Positions 15,915 through 23,836 of a stretch of 64,000 nucleotides of DNA are shown in pieces. Where the stretch lies: assembly GCA_963825635.1 (NCBI GenBank), contig CAWGTU010000003.1, positions 496,001-560,000 on the forward strand, in the 5' to 3' direction. Position 1 is the first letter of the stretch, and each line of letters opens with the position of its first letter. The stretch is from JAOUEA01 sp963825635 (GTDB lineage Bacteria; Actinomycetota; UBA4738; HRBIN12). The notes under the pieces are model-generated. The model ran no database searches, was not told the origin of the DNA, and saw nothing but the letters and a program-made list of their open reading frames with translations. Both the position numbers and the translations under genes were made by a program.

Positions 15915-16174
15915 CTGCCGGCGCTGCGTGGCTCCGCTGAGGAGCCGCCGCTGACCGGCGGCAGCAACGCCACCTCGTCGCCATCGGCGAGCGGCGTGTC
16001 ACGGGAGGCTCGCTCCCCGTTCACGACGAACGACCCCACCTCGGCGATCTGCGAGAACCGCCCCCCGTAGCGCGCCGAGAGGTCGTCGACCACGTCACCC
16101 ACCGTGTGACCCGTCGCCTCGACGTGCGAGTCGCCGGCGATCTCGCGGAGCGCGGCGAACAGACGTACGTTCAC
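15911..16174 (-). CDS. MoaD/ThiS-family sulfur-carrier-like protein with extended C-terminus
   Basis: An 87-residue ubiquitin-like protein starting VNVRLFAALREIAG. It contains GDVVDDLSARYG and the characteristic ending ALLPPVSGG. In MoaD and ThiS the Gly-Gly is the last residue pair and is adenylated and thiocarboxylated. Here ten more residues (SSAEPRSAGS) follow. Some carriers with tails are trimmed by a JAMM-type protease before activation, but none is visible here. The GTG at 16174 overlaps the hydrolase stop by 4 bases, so the two are translationally coupled. It could instead be a carrier that no longer works in sulfur transfer. Confidence 0.78.
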   Translation of the reverse strand: MNVRLFAALREIAGDSHVEATGHTVGDVVDDLSARYGGRFSQIAEVGSFVVNGERASRDTPLADGDEVALLPPVSGGSSAEPRSAGS

Positions 16175-16962
16175 GTGAGGTCCACCATCTCGCCCAGGAC
16201 GTCGACGAGCTTGTGTGCGAACGCGGGCGTCAGCCCGTCCTCCGCGTGACCGAACCCCTCCCCGATCAGCAGACGCTTCGGCTCGCCGGCGGCCTCGTAG
16301 AGCCGATGGGCGTGCGACGGCGGGAACAGCCGGTCGTCGGCCCCGTGCACGATCACCACCGGGGTCGGCGCGATCTTGCCGATCACGTCCTCGGGAGACT
16401 CGGGCGGGTCCCAGCGGTCGGGCATGCGCACGCCGAACGCCCGCAGGGCGGCACGCCCGGCCGGCGTGCCGATGCTCGCGTGCATGTTGCGTCGGGCTCG
16501 AGGGTGCGCATCGTCGTGCCAATCCCAGTACGCGAGCGAGGAGATGCCGACCACCGCGTCGGTGCCACCGAGCAACGCGCCGTGGCGGATCGAGGCGATC
16601 GCCCCCATCGATGTGCCGCAGGAGATCACCGTCGCGTGCCCTTCGTCGCGCGCGAGCCGATGGGCCGCCTCCAGATCGTAGATCTCGTCGCCCCCGAAGT
16701 CGCAGACACCGTCGCTGTGACCGTGCCCGCGCATGTCCAGCGCGTAGACCGTGAACGAGGGGGTCAACTGCTCGCCGAAGACGGCGAACCGCGGCTTGCG
16801 GTGCCATCCGATCATGCCGTGGGCGAGCAGCAGAGCCGGGCGACCGGGTTCCGCCTCGCCGAGGCGCGAGCCGTGGATGTGCACACCGTCTTCGGTCGTC
16901 ACGACGAACGGCTCAGCCGGCACGCGCCAGTGATGCGACGTGATGCCCTGGAAGGTCGTCAT
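16171..16962 (-). CDS. Alpha/beta hydrolase
   Basis: A 263-residue alpha/beta hydrolase, probably cytoplasmic. The oxyanion region is LLLAHGMIGW, the nucleophile elbow is SCGTSMGAIAS (G-T-S-M-G), the acid is likely in VIVHGADDRLFP, and the His in GEGFGHAED. The triad therefore looks complete. The strand-1 region FVVTTEDGVHIHGSRL and the HGHSDG lid segment fit esterase or monoacylglycerol-lipase-like members. The substrate is unknown. I chose ATG 16962; ATGs at 17013 and 17037 are alternatives, none with a strong ribosome site. It overlaps the MoaD-like gene downstream. Confidence 0.82.
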   Translation of the reverse strand: MTTFQGITSHHWRVPAEPFVVTTEDGVHIHGSRLGEAEPGRPALLLAHGMIGWHRKPRFAVFGEQLTPSFTVYALDMRGHGHSDGVCDFGGDEIYDLEAAHRLARDEGHATVISCGTSMGAIASIRHGALLGGTDAVVGISSLAYWDWHDDAHPRARRNMHASIGTPAGRAALRAFGVRMPDRWDPPESPEDVIGKIAPTPVVIVHGADDRLFPPSHAHRLYEAAGEPKRLLIGEGFGHAEDGLTPAFAHKLVDVLGEMVDLT

Positions 16963-17067
16963 CGCCGTTCGAGCGATCCCCGATACCTCGTCATCGTGAG
17001 CCAGCGTACCCATGATGCACGGAGCCGCCAGGGCCATAGACCCCGGCGGCTCGTGGTGAAGCGGCTC

Positions 17068-17643
17068 CTAGACCGCGGCCGTTTCCTTGACCAACGGCGC
17101 GGACTGGACCTCTGCGACGCGCTTCGCGTGGCGGAACCCGAGGAACGCGAGCACCGCGAAGAGGATCCCGGCCACGATCATCAGGTACCCCGCGTACACC
17201 GCGATCGTGGCTGCGGTCCACCACCCGTACGCGTTCAGCAGGATCGCCCTGAGCGTCTCACCCTTGAACAGAGTGTCTGCCTTGCCCTGAAGCTCGGCCG
17301 CCGTGTCTGGGTCGAGGCCCTCCTCACGGGCAGCAGCGCTCGTCTCCGAGTACGTGGCTCCCTCGTTGATCTCGGCGAGGTGGCCCTGGATATAGCGCGA
17401 GTACGCCTCGGCCTGATCCCCGTTGACGACCTGCTGCTCGGCGTAGTCCCCAAGCTCTGCCTGCTCTTCAGGAGTCATCGCGTCGTATGGCGGGAACACG
17501 ATGTTCTGCGGCTCGAGTCGGTCGGTCACGTTGGACTGCGCGAAGTTCCCGCCGTAGACAGCGAGCGCTCCGAGCACGATCAACGCGACGGCGAGCACCA
17601 CGCCGGCGGTGCTGATCAGCTGGTCCCATGTCTTCCTGTTCAT
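17068..17643 (-). CDS. Conserved actinobacterial two-helix membrane protein (often misnamed LigA)
   Basis: A 191-residue protein with hydrophobic segments at about residues 10-32 and 140-165 and a large external domain between them (NIVFPPYDAMTPEEQ to FKGETLRAILLNAYG). The opening MNRKTWDQLISTAGVVLAVA and the Y-G-W segment before the second helix are typical of a widespread actinobacterial family that databases often label aromatic ring-opening dioxygenase LigA. Nothing here supports a dioxygenase: no metal-ligand motif is visible. ATG 17643 has a good AAAGGGG site 6-7 bases away. Function unknown. Confidence 0.8.
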   Translation of the reverse strand: MNRKTWDQLISTAGVVLAVALIVLGALAVYGGNFAQSNVTDRLEPQNIVFPPYDAMTPEEQAELGDYAEQQVVNGDQAEAYSRYIQGHLAEINEGATYSETSAAAREEGLDPDTAAELQGKADTLFKGETLRAILLNAYGWWTAATIAVYAGYLMIVAGILFAVLAFLGFRHAKRVAEVQSAPLVKETAAV

Positions 17644-17837
17644 GCCGTACCCCTTTCTGATACCCACATCTCGGTTCAGCGTGCACCTCCGAGGAGGCCG
17701 CGACCGCAGGCGGACGGCACCACCTGCTCGGGACGTCTCCCACCGGCGGTGGGACCTTCGGCCCCCCGACAGCCCAGGTCGAACGGCCGCCGACCGGGTT
17801 CGCCGTCGTATTCCCCGCTGAAGGAGCAGCCGATATC

Positions 17838-18509
17838 GTGAGCACAGCCATGAGACGCCTCGCCCTGCTCTCGGACCGCTCGCCGCAGGTGGCCCTGCCG
17901 GCCCTCACCGAGGTGCTCCCCGACCTGAAGGTGGAACCGCTGTCGGTGGTCTCGATCGGCCACGTGCTCGCCCTCGAGCCCGAGGCGGTGCTGGTCGATG
18001 CGGCCGAGCATCCGGCGCAGGCGTGGACCGTGATGCAGGCGCTGCGCGAACGCGATCCTCGGGTACCGGCGATCCTCGTCGTGGAACGCGACACGATCGA
18101 GCGCTATCCCTGGCACGAGGTCGCCGACGAGTTCCTCTATCCGGGGGCTCCGGGGCCCGAGGTGCGCGTGCGGCTCGCGATGCTCCGACGAAGGGCGGGG
18201 AGCGGCGACGGCTCCATCACGAGGCTCGGCCCGCTCGCGCTCGACGTCGACACGTACCGGGTCACGGCGAGCGGACGTCCCCTCGATCTCACCTACAAGG
18301 AGTTCGAGCTGCTGCGGTTCCTCGCGTCGAACCCGGGGCGCGTCTACACCCGCCCCGCCCTGCTGCGCGAGGTCTGGGGATACGACTTCTACGGCGGCAC
18401 ACGCACGGTCGACGTGCACGTGCGACGCCTGCGCGCCAAGCTCGGGCCCGAGCACGAGCACCTGATCGAGACCGTGCGGGGCGTCGGCTACCGATCGGCC
18501 ACACCATGA
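17838..18509 (+). CDS. glnR: GlnR-like orphan OmpR-family response regulator
   Basis: A 223-residue regulator. The C-terminal winged helix (about 125-223) is nearly that of actinobacterial GlnR: LDLTYKEFELLRFLA, PGRVYTRPALLREVWGYDF, GGTRTVDVHVRRLRAKLGPE and TVRGVGYR. The receiver is degenerate. The Asp of LVDAAEH is kept, but the acidic pocket reads LLSDRS and the usual Lys segment reads FLYPGAPG, so classical phosphorylation is unlikely, as known for GlnR. GlnR activates nitrogen-assimilation genes, and both glnA promoters in this window carry matching half-sites. GTG 17838 has an AAGGAG site about 12 bases upstream. MtrA-like regulators are the alternative. Confidence 0.8.
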   Translation: MSTAMRRLALLSDRSPQVALPALTEVLPDLKVEPLSVVSIGHVLALEPEAVLVDAAEHPAQAWTVMQALRERDPRVPAILVVERDTIERYPWHEVADEFLYPGAPGPEVRVRLAMLRRRAGSGDGSITRLGPLALDVDTYRVTASGRPLDLTYKEFELLRFLASNPGRVYTRPALLREVWGYDFYGGTRTVDVHVRRLRAKLGPEHEHLIETVRGVGYRSATP

Positions 18510-18525
18510 CGTGCCGGGGTCCTGC

Positions 18526-19737
18526 ATGACACGACACGACGTGGTGGTGATCGGTGGCGGCCAGGCGGGACTGGCGGTCAGCCGCGAGCTCGGCCGACGC
18601 CAGGTGGATCACTCTGTGCTCGAGCGAGCCCGCGTCGGATCCTCGTGGGCGACGCTGTGGGAGAGCTTCCACCTCAACACCCCGAACTGGAGCGTCAAGC
18701 TCCCGGGCATGCCGTACGACGGCGACGACCCGGACGGCTTCATGTCGCGCCGCGAGATCGTGGGGCACCTCGAACGCTACGTGGCGGCGAGCGACGCGCC
18801 GCTGCGCACCGGGATCGACGTCACGTCGCTCGTGCCGAAGGCAGGTGAGGTCCGGCTGGAGACGAACGAGGGCCCGATGACGGCGCGAGCGGCTGTGGTC
18901 TGCACCGGTGCCTACCAGCGGTCCTTCCGGCCGCCCGGCGCCGACGAGCTTCCTCCAGGCTTGATCACCCTGGACCCGCGCTCCTATCGGACCCCCGACT
19001 CCGTCCCCGACGGGGTCGTGCTGGTGGTGGGCAGCGGGCAGTCGGGCTGTCAGATCGCGGAGGAACTGTGCGAGGCCGGGCGAGAGGTCGTGGTGGCGTG
19101 CGGCAGAGCGCCAAGGGCACCGCGCAGGGTCGGCGGCCACGACCTGATGTGGTGGGCGGTCGAGACTGGGTTCCTCGACGGCACGATCGACTCCCTCCCC
19201 TCGCCAGCAGCCAGGTTCACGGCGAACGTCACCGCGAGCGGCGCCAACGGCGGCCACGACCTCGATGCACGCGCCCTGCGAGCCAAGGGCGCCGTGCTGG
19301 TCGGGCGTTTCATGAGCTGCGATGGGGGCCGCGTGCGGTTCGCCGATGACCTCGCCGAGTCCGTCGCGTGGGCCGACGAGCGATACCTCGAGTTCCGTGA
19401 GGATGTCCTGGCGCTCTGCGAGGACCGCGGCCTGGACGTGCCCGATCTCCCCGACCCCGAGCCGTTCGATGCCGAGTCGCCGGATGCCTTCGATGTGGAC
19501 GCGCTGGGCGGCGTGATCTTCACCGGCGGGTTCCGGCCCGACTACGGGTGGATCGACGTGCCCGGCGTCGTCGACGAGATGGGGTTCCCGGTGCAGCGCG
19601 ACGGCGTCAGCGGTGTGGCGCCGGGTGTGTTCTTCGCGGGGGTGCACTTCCTGCGTTCGCGCAAGTCGTCGCTGCTGTACGGGATCGGCGATGACGCCTC
19701 GGTCGTTGCGGACAAGGTCTCGGCGCACCTGGGCTGA
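18526..19737 (+). CDS. FAD/NAD(P)-dependent flavin monooxygenase-like oxidoreductase
   Basis: A 403-residue two-nucleotide-fold protein. The FAD site VVVIGGGQAGLAVSREL lies at the N-terminus, and the NAD(P) site VVGSGQSGCQIAEEL at about residues 168-184. The FHLNTPNW region and the C-terminal VFFAGVHFLRSRKSS segment match flavin-containing monooxygenase/CzcO-like proteins. Such enzymes hydroxylate or oxygenate N, S or carbonyl compounds; the substrate is unknown. It starts 16 bases after glnR on the same strand, so it may be read from the same transcript. ATG 18526 is preferred over GTG 18511. Confidence 0.85.
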   Translation: MTRHDVVVIGGGQAGLAVSRELGRRQVDHSVLERARVGSSWATLWESFHLNTPNWSVKLPGMPYDGDDPDGFMSRREIVGHLERYVAASDAPLRTGIDVTSLVPKAGEVRLETNEGPMTARAAVVCTGAYQRSFRPPGADELPPGLITLDPRSYRTPDSVPDGVVLVVGSGQSGCQIAEELCEAGREVVVACGRAPRAPRRVGGHDLMWWAVETGFLDGTIDSLPSPAARFTANVTASGANGGHDLDARALRAKGAVLVGRFMSCDGGRVRFADDLAESVAWADERYLEFREDVLALCEDRGLDVPDLPDPEPFDAESPDAFDVDALGGVIFTGGFRPDYGWIDVPGVVDEMGFPVQRDGVSGVAPGVFFAGVHFLRSRKSSLLYGIGDDASVVADKVSAHLG

Positions 19738-20118
19738 TCCGGCCGAACCCAGTCGAGATGGACTACCCAAGTCGGGCCATCGGCAAATGACTCACATGGG
19801 CTCTGCGCCGAGCGCTGCTGTAGCGCCGATGACCTCGGTGTGAACGGCGACATGGGAGCCGCGCCACTCGTCCCCCCGGGCGAACTCCCCTCGGTCACGC
19901 GGCCTCCGCCGCCGTTCCCCGGCTCGCGTCGGCGACCGCCGCGGCACCTTCGGGCGCCCGCGCCGACGCGAGCCGGCTTCCCCCCCGTCCACCCAGGTCC
20001 CGTCCGCTCCCCTCGCGGTCGGGACCTCGCTCCATGCCCGTCTGGCCGCTGCGGGCGGTTCCGTGCTACAACACCCGACCGCTGACCGAGGCGGTTCCCT
20101 TCCTCACCCGAGCTGACG
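19738..20118. other. 381-bp gene-free spacer with a 16-bp inverted repeat
   Basis: No credible gene is seen. CCGGCTCGCGTCGGCG (19919-19934) and its exact reverse complement (19961-19976) form 16-bp arms around a 26-base loop. This would be a very stable hairpin about 180 bases after the monooxygenase stop. It could end transcription, although no T-run follows, or could be a structured leader for the downstream DUF2252 gene. Confidence 0.6.
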
Positions 20119-21501
20119 ATGAACGATCCCTCCCTCATCCCGATCGACGGTGCCGGCGACATCCGCCGGACGATCCCGCCGCGCGCCGAGCGTGAGGCGA
20201 TGGGCAAGGAGCTGCGCCGGCGCGTGCCGCGCTCGGTTCACGGGCGTTGGCGTGCGGCGCCGGACCGGCCGGATCCGGTGGACGTGATCCGGGCCGGCAA
20301 CCGCGGACGTCAGCAACGGCTCGTGCCGATCCGCATCGGGCGCATGATCGCATCGCCGTTCGCGTTCTACCGGGGCTCGGCCGACCTGATGGCGATCGAT
20401 CTCAGGCCATGGCCGACGACCGGACTCGTCGTGCAGCTCTGCGGCGACGCCCACCTGTCCAACTTCGGCCTCTATGCCTCCCCCGAGCGCCGACTCATGA
20501 TGGACATCAACGACTTCGACGAGACCGCACGCGGGCGGTGGGAGTGGGATCTGAAGCGACTGGTCGCCAGTGTCGAGCTCTGCGGACGGGACAACGGGCT
20601 CGACGAGGACCTCCGGACTGAGGCGGTCGCGAGCGCGACCCGCGCCTACCGCACGCTGCTCGCCAGGACCGGACCCCTCCCCCGGCTCGACGTGCACTAC
20701 CTGGCGTTCGGCGAGGGCGACGGCACGCCCGATCACTGGAGCCCCGCGACCGTGAAGCTCATCGAGCGCGAGCGTAAGCGCGCGCACCGGCGCACACACG
20801 AGCAGCTCGGTCTGCGCCTGACCGACGAGGGCGGTGGACGATTCCATCACGATCCTCCGGTCCTAACGGCGGCGAACAGCCGGGTCCGCGCCTCGGTGCT
20901 GAGCGCGCTCGAGACCTACCTCACGACGGTCTCCCCCGACATCCAGGAGCTGTTGAAGGACTACGGGGTGCTCGACGTCGCGCACAAGGTGGTGGGCGTC
21001 GGGAGCGTCGGCACCCGCGACTACATCGTGCTGCTGCAGGGGAACCACGAGGGCGACCACCTCTTCCTGCAGGTCAAGGAGGCGCTGCCCTCGATCGTGC
21101 GCGACCCCGCGCTCTCGTCCCACGACCATCACGGCCAGCACGTCGTCGACGGCCAGCGGCGCATCCAGTCGGTGAGCGATCCGTTCCTGGGCTGGACGAA
21201 CGTGGGCGCGAGGCCTTACTACGTGCGTCAGCTCCGCGACATGAAGGGGGGCGTGCACCCCGAGCAGCTGCAGGGCCGAACGCTCGTCGACTACGCGGAG
21301 CTGTGCGGGGCGATCCTCGCCAAGGCCCACGCACGCACCGGCTACCCCGCCGTGATCGCGAGCTACTGCGGCACGAACGACGGGATCGATCGAGCCATGG
21401 TCACGTTCGCGAGAGCGTATGCCGATCAGGTCGAACGCGACCACGCGGCGCTCGTCGCCGCCGTCGACGAGGGAGCCCTGGCCGCGGAGACCGGCGTCTG
21501 A
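20119..21501 (+). CDS. DUF2252 family protein
   Basis: A 460-residue protein of the DUF2252 family, common in Actinomycetota. It shows the usual core: SPFAFYRGSADLMAIDL, LCGDAHLSNFGLYAS, MDINDFDETARGRWEWDLKR, and later KVVGVGSVGTRDYIVLLQG. The fold is protein-kinase/aminoglycoside-phosphotransferase-like, with CGDAHLSNFG resembling the catalytic H-x-D-x-x-x-x-N loop and NDFDE the metal Asp. No function is established. No ribosome site is obvious before ATG 20119. It runs tail to tail with the proline-rich membrane protein, 21 bases apart. Confidence 0.85.
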   Translation: MNDPSLIPIDGAGDIRRTIPPRAEREAMGKELRRRVPRSVHGRWRAAPDRPDPVDVIRAGNRGRQQRLVPIRIGRMIASPFAFYRGSADLMAIDLRPWPTTGLVVQLCGDAHLSNFGLYASPERRLMMDINDFDETARGRWEWDLKRLVASVELCGRDNGLDEDLRTEAVASATRAYRTLLARTGPLPRLDVHYLAFGEGDGTPDHWSPATVKLIERERKRAHRRTHEQLGLRLTDEGGGRFHHDPPVLTAANSRVRASVLSALETYLTTVSPDIQELLKDYGVLDVAHKVVGVGSVGTRDYIVLLQGNHEGDHLFLQVKEALPSIVRDPALSSHDHHGQHVVDGQRRIQSVSDPFLGWTNVGARPYYVRQLRDMKGGVHPEQLQGRTLVDYAELCGAILAKAHARTGYPAVIASYCGTNDGIDRAMVTFARAYADQVERDHAALVAAVDEGALAAETGV

Positions 21502-21522
21502 GCCGTCGCGGACCGACCGACC

Positions 21523-22116
21523 CTAGAGGCCGGGAGCCGCACTCGGGGTCGGGGGTGGCGGCGGTGGGGGTGGCGGCGGGGGCGGGGTCTCCGACGGGGT
21601 GGGAGGAGGCGTGTCTGTCGGGCTGGGGGGCGGTGTCTCCGATGGGCTCGGGGGCGGCGTCTCCGACGGGCTCGGGGGCGGCGTCTCCGCATCGGTCGTC
21701 GGCGCGGGTGAGGGGACCGGCTCCGGCTGCACCCCGTCCTCCGCCGTCTCCGCGGACTCCGCGTCACCCGGATCGACGCTGGGCGCCGGACTCGGCGTGC
21801 CCTCGGAGCCTCCGACGACCGGCGGATCGGCATCGCCGACGGCGGGCCGCGGGACGACCACGATCTCCGCCTCGATCACGAGCGGGTCCTGCAGGACCTC
21901 GGTCAGGTTACGGTAGGCGGCGCGCACGCCGAGATCGGAATCCGACGCCACCAGGCCGATCAGCAGCCCTGGCACCGCAACGAGCATCGCGCCCACCCAG
22001 ACCCGAGGCGTTCGGGGGGCCGGCCTGCGTACGAGGTAGGCGCAGGCGAACGCCAACCCCAAGCCGGCGGCGATGAAGAGCGCGTTCGCGAGATCTGCGA
22101 GTCCACGTCCCTGCAC
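21523..22116 (-). CDS. Membrane protein with proline-rich repeat tail
   Basis: A 197-residue protein with two hydrophobic segments (about 9-30 and 40-60). A folded portion of about 40 residues follows (RAAYRNLTEVLQDPL), then a low-complexity tail of PPPSPSET-type repeats ending in a run of 12 prolines. The DNA is correspondingly repetitive between 21590 and 21690. GTG 22116 is preceded by TAGTAT with 6 bases between, so it is probably leaderless. The tail could span the cell wall. No family recognised. Confidence 0.65.
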   Translation of the reverse strand: MQGRGLADLANALFIAAGLGLAFACAYLVRRPAPRTPRVWVGAMLVAVPGLLIGLVASDSDLGVRAAYRNLTEVLQDPLVIEAEIVVVPRPAVGDADPPVVGGSEGTPSPAPSVDPGDAESAETAEDGVQPEPVPSPAPTTDAETPPPSPSETPPPSPSETPPPSPTDTPPPTPSETPPPPPPPPPPPPTPSAAPGL

Positions 22117-22158
22117 CCCGCGATACTACCGGCCTCAGGGTGGGTCCTCAGGCGATCA

Positions 22159-22278
22159 TCGTTGCGTAGTCACGCAACGAGAACACCTCCGAGCGGGGCC
22201 CGCCCAGCCGGCGACGCGCGGCACGTAACGCAGAGTTAACGGCCAGGTAACAGCGCTGCCCGGAGCCGCCTCTAGGCT
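22159..22278 (+). promoter_or_regulatory. glnA promoter with GlnR-box half-sites
   Basis: GTAAC (22225-22229), TTAAC (22236-22240) and GTAAC (22247-22251) are separated by 6 bases each, an 11-bp period that matches the GlnR consensus gTnAc-n6-GaAAc. TAGGCT (22273-22278) is the likely -10, placing the box just upstream of and over the -35. Further up, TCGTTGCGT (22159-22167) and ACGCAACGA (22172-22180) form a 9-bp dyad, and GTCAC-n6-AGAAC (22169-22184) may be a weaker second box. Confidence 0.7.
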
Positions 22279-22317
22279 CGGTGGGACCGAGTGCCGAGCG
22301 ACAAGGGGGAAGCGCGC

Positions 22318-23739
22318 GTGGCAACGCCGAAAGACGTCATCGCGATGGCCAAGGAGCAGGGAGCCGAGATCGTCGACTTCCGATTCACCGACCTGCCGGG
22401 TCAGGTACAGCACCTCTCGGTGCCGGCGCACGAGCTGACGGAGACCAAGCTCACCGACGGACAGCCGTTCGACGGCTCGTCGATCCGCGGGTTCCAGGAG
22501 ATCCAGGAGTCGGACATGCTCCTGATGCCCGACCCCGACTCCGCCTACATGGACCCGTTCACGAAGCACCCGACGTTGAACATCACCTGCTTCGTGAAGG
22601 ACCCGGTGACCGGCGAGGACTACTCGCGCGACCCGCGCAACATCGCGAAGAAGGCCGAGCTGTACCTGAAGCAGACCGGCATCGCCGACCGCTCGTACTG
22701 GGGTCCCGAGGCCGAGTTCTACATCTTCGACTCGATCCGTTACGACCAGAACGAGTTCGAGGGCTACTACCACGTCGACTCGGTGGCCGGCGCCTGGCAG
22801 ACCGGCCGCATCGAGGAAGGCGGCAACCTCGGATACAAGCCTCGCTACAAGGGCGGGTACTTCGCGCTCCCGCCGATGGACAAGTACCAGGACCTGCGCA
22901 CCGACATGGTGCTGAACCTCGAGAAGGTCGGCCTCACGATCGAGGTGCACCACCACGAGGTCGGCACCGCCGGTCAGGCCGAGATCGACATGCGGTACGA
23001 CACGCTGCTCACCACGGCCGACAACGTCATGAAGTACAAGTACGTCGTCAAGAACACGGCCTATCAGGCCGGCAAGACGGTGACGTTCATGCCGAAGCCG
23101 CTGTTCATGGACAACGGCTCGGGCATGCACACCCACCAGTCGCTGTGGATGGGCGACGACAACCTCTTCTGGGACGAGGTCGGCTACGGCGGTATCAGCG
23201 ACGCGGCCCGCTTCTACATCGGCGGCCTGATCGCGCACGCGCCGGCGCTGCTCGCGTTCACGAACCCGACGACGAACTCCTACCGCAGGCTCGTGCCCGG
23301 CTACGAGGCGCCGATCAAGCTCGTGTACAGCCAGCGCAATCGCAGCGCCTGCGTGCGCATCCCGCTCGGCGGCAAGGGTCCGGGGGCCAAGCGCCTGGAG
23401 TTCCGCACGCCCGACCCCTCGTGCAACCCGTACCTCGCGTTCAGCGCGATGCTGATGGCCGGCATCGACGGCATCAAGAACAAGATCGAGCCGCCCGACC
23501 CGATCGACAAGGACCTGTACGACCTGCCGCCCGAGGAGCACGCGGCCGTGAAGCAGGTGCCGGGGTCGCTGCTCGAGGTGCTGGGCGAGCTCGAGGCCGA
23601 CCACCAGTGGCTGCTGGAAGGCGGCGTGTTCACCCAGGACGTGATCGACACCTGGATCGAGTACAAGCGCCTCGAGGAGCATGACGCGGTCGCGTTGCGT
23701 CCGCACCCGTACGAGTTCGGCCTCTACTACGACGTATGA
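22318..23739 (+). CDS. glnA: Glutamine synthetase type I
   Basis: A 473-residue GlnA that makes glutamine from glutamate, ammonia and ATP in a dodecamer. Landmarks are FDGSSIRGFQEIQESDM, YWGPEAEFYIFD (metal Glu), NGSGMHTHQSLW, RLVPGYEAPIKL and RNRSACVRIP. The adenylylation loop with its Tyr is present (KDLYDLPPEE), so GlnE at 46988 can plausibly switch it off. GTG 22318 is chosen because AAGGGGGAA lies just upstream. The promoter carries GlnR-type half-sites. A strong bidirectional hairpin follows the stop. This is the housekeeping (GlnA1-like) enzyme of the two in the window. Confidence 0.96.
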   Translation: MATPKDVIAMAKEQGAEIVDFRFTDLPGQVQHLSVPAHELTETKLTDGQPFDGSSIRGFQEIQESDMLLMPDPDSAYMDPFTKHPTLNITCFVKDPVTGEDYSRDPRNIAKKAELYLKQTGIADRSYWGPEAEFYIFDSIRYDQNEFEGYYHVDSVAGAWQTGRIEEGGNLGYKPRYKGGYFALPPMDKYQDLRTDMVLNLEKVGLTIEVHHHEVGTAGQAEIDMRYDTLLTTADNVMKYKYVVKNTAYQAGKTVTFMPKPLFMDNGSGMHTHQSLWMGDDNLFWDEVGYGGISDAARFYIGGLIAHAPALLAFTNPTTNSYRRLVPGYEAPIKLVYSQRNRSACVRIPLGGKGPGAKRLEFRTPDPSCNPYLAFSAMLMAGIDGIKNKIEPPDPIDKDLYDLPPEEHAAVKQVPGSLLEVLGELEADHQWLLEGGVFTQDVIDTWIEYKRLEEHDAVALRPHPYEFGLYYDV

Positions 23740-23785
23740 GCCGCTCGATCGCGCCCCGATCAGCGCCGGGGCGGAACGTGACGAG

Positions 23786-23812
23786 CGAGGGCGGGCCTGA
23801 GGCCCGCCCTCG
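23786..23812. terminator. Bidirectional terminator between glnA and dhaK
   Basis: CGAGGGCGGGCC and GGCCCGCCCTCG form a perfect 12-bp stem with a TGA loop, midway between two convergent stops (23739 and 23837). No T-run follows, as is common for actinobacterial hairpin terminators. A weaker GCCCCG/CGGGGC stem lies just upstream. Confidence 0.8.
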
Positions 23813-23836
23813 GTTCGCCTCAGCCCCGAAAGGTCC

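Noticed and set aside
17068..17643. Aromatic ring-opening dioxygenase LigA
   Set aside because: The family often carries that label in databases, but the protein is a two-helix membrane protein without iron-binding residues.
23752..23775. Second terminator after glnA (GCCCCG/CGGGGC)
   Set aside because: Short 6-bp stem overshadowed by the 12-bp stem at 23786-23812; mentioned only with that feature.
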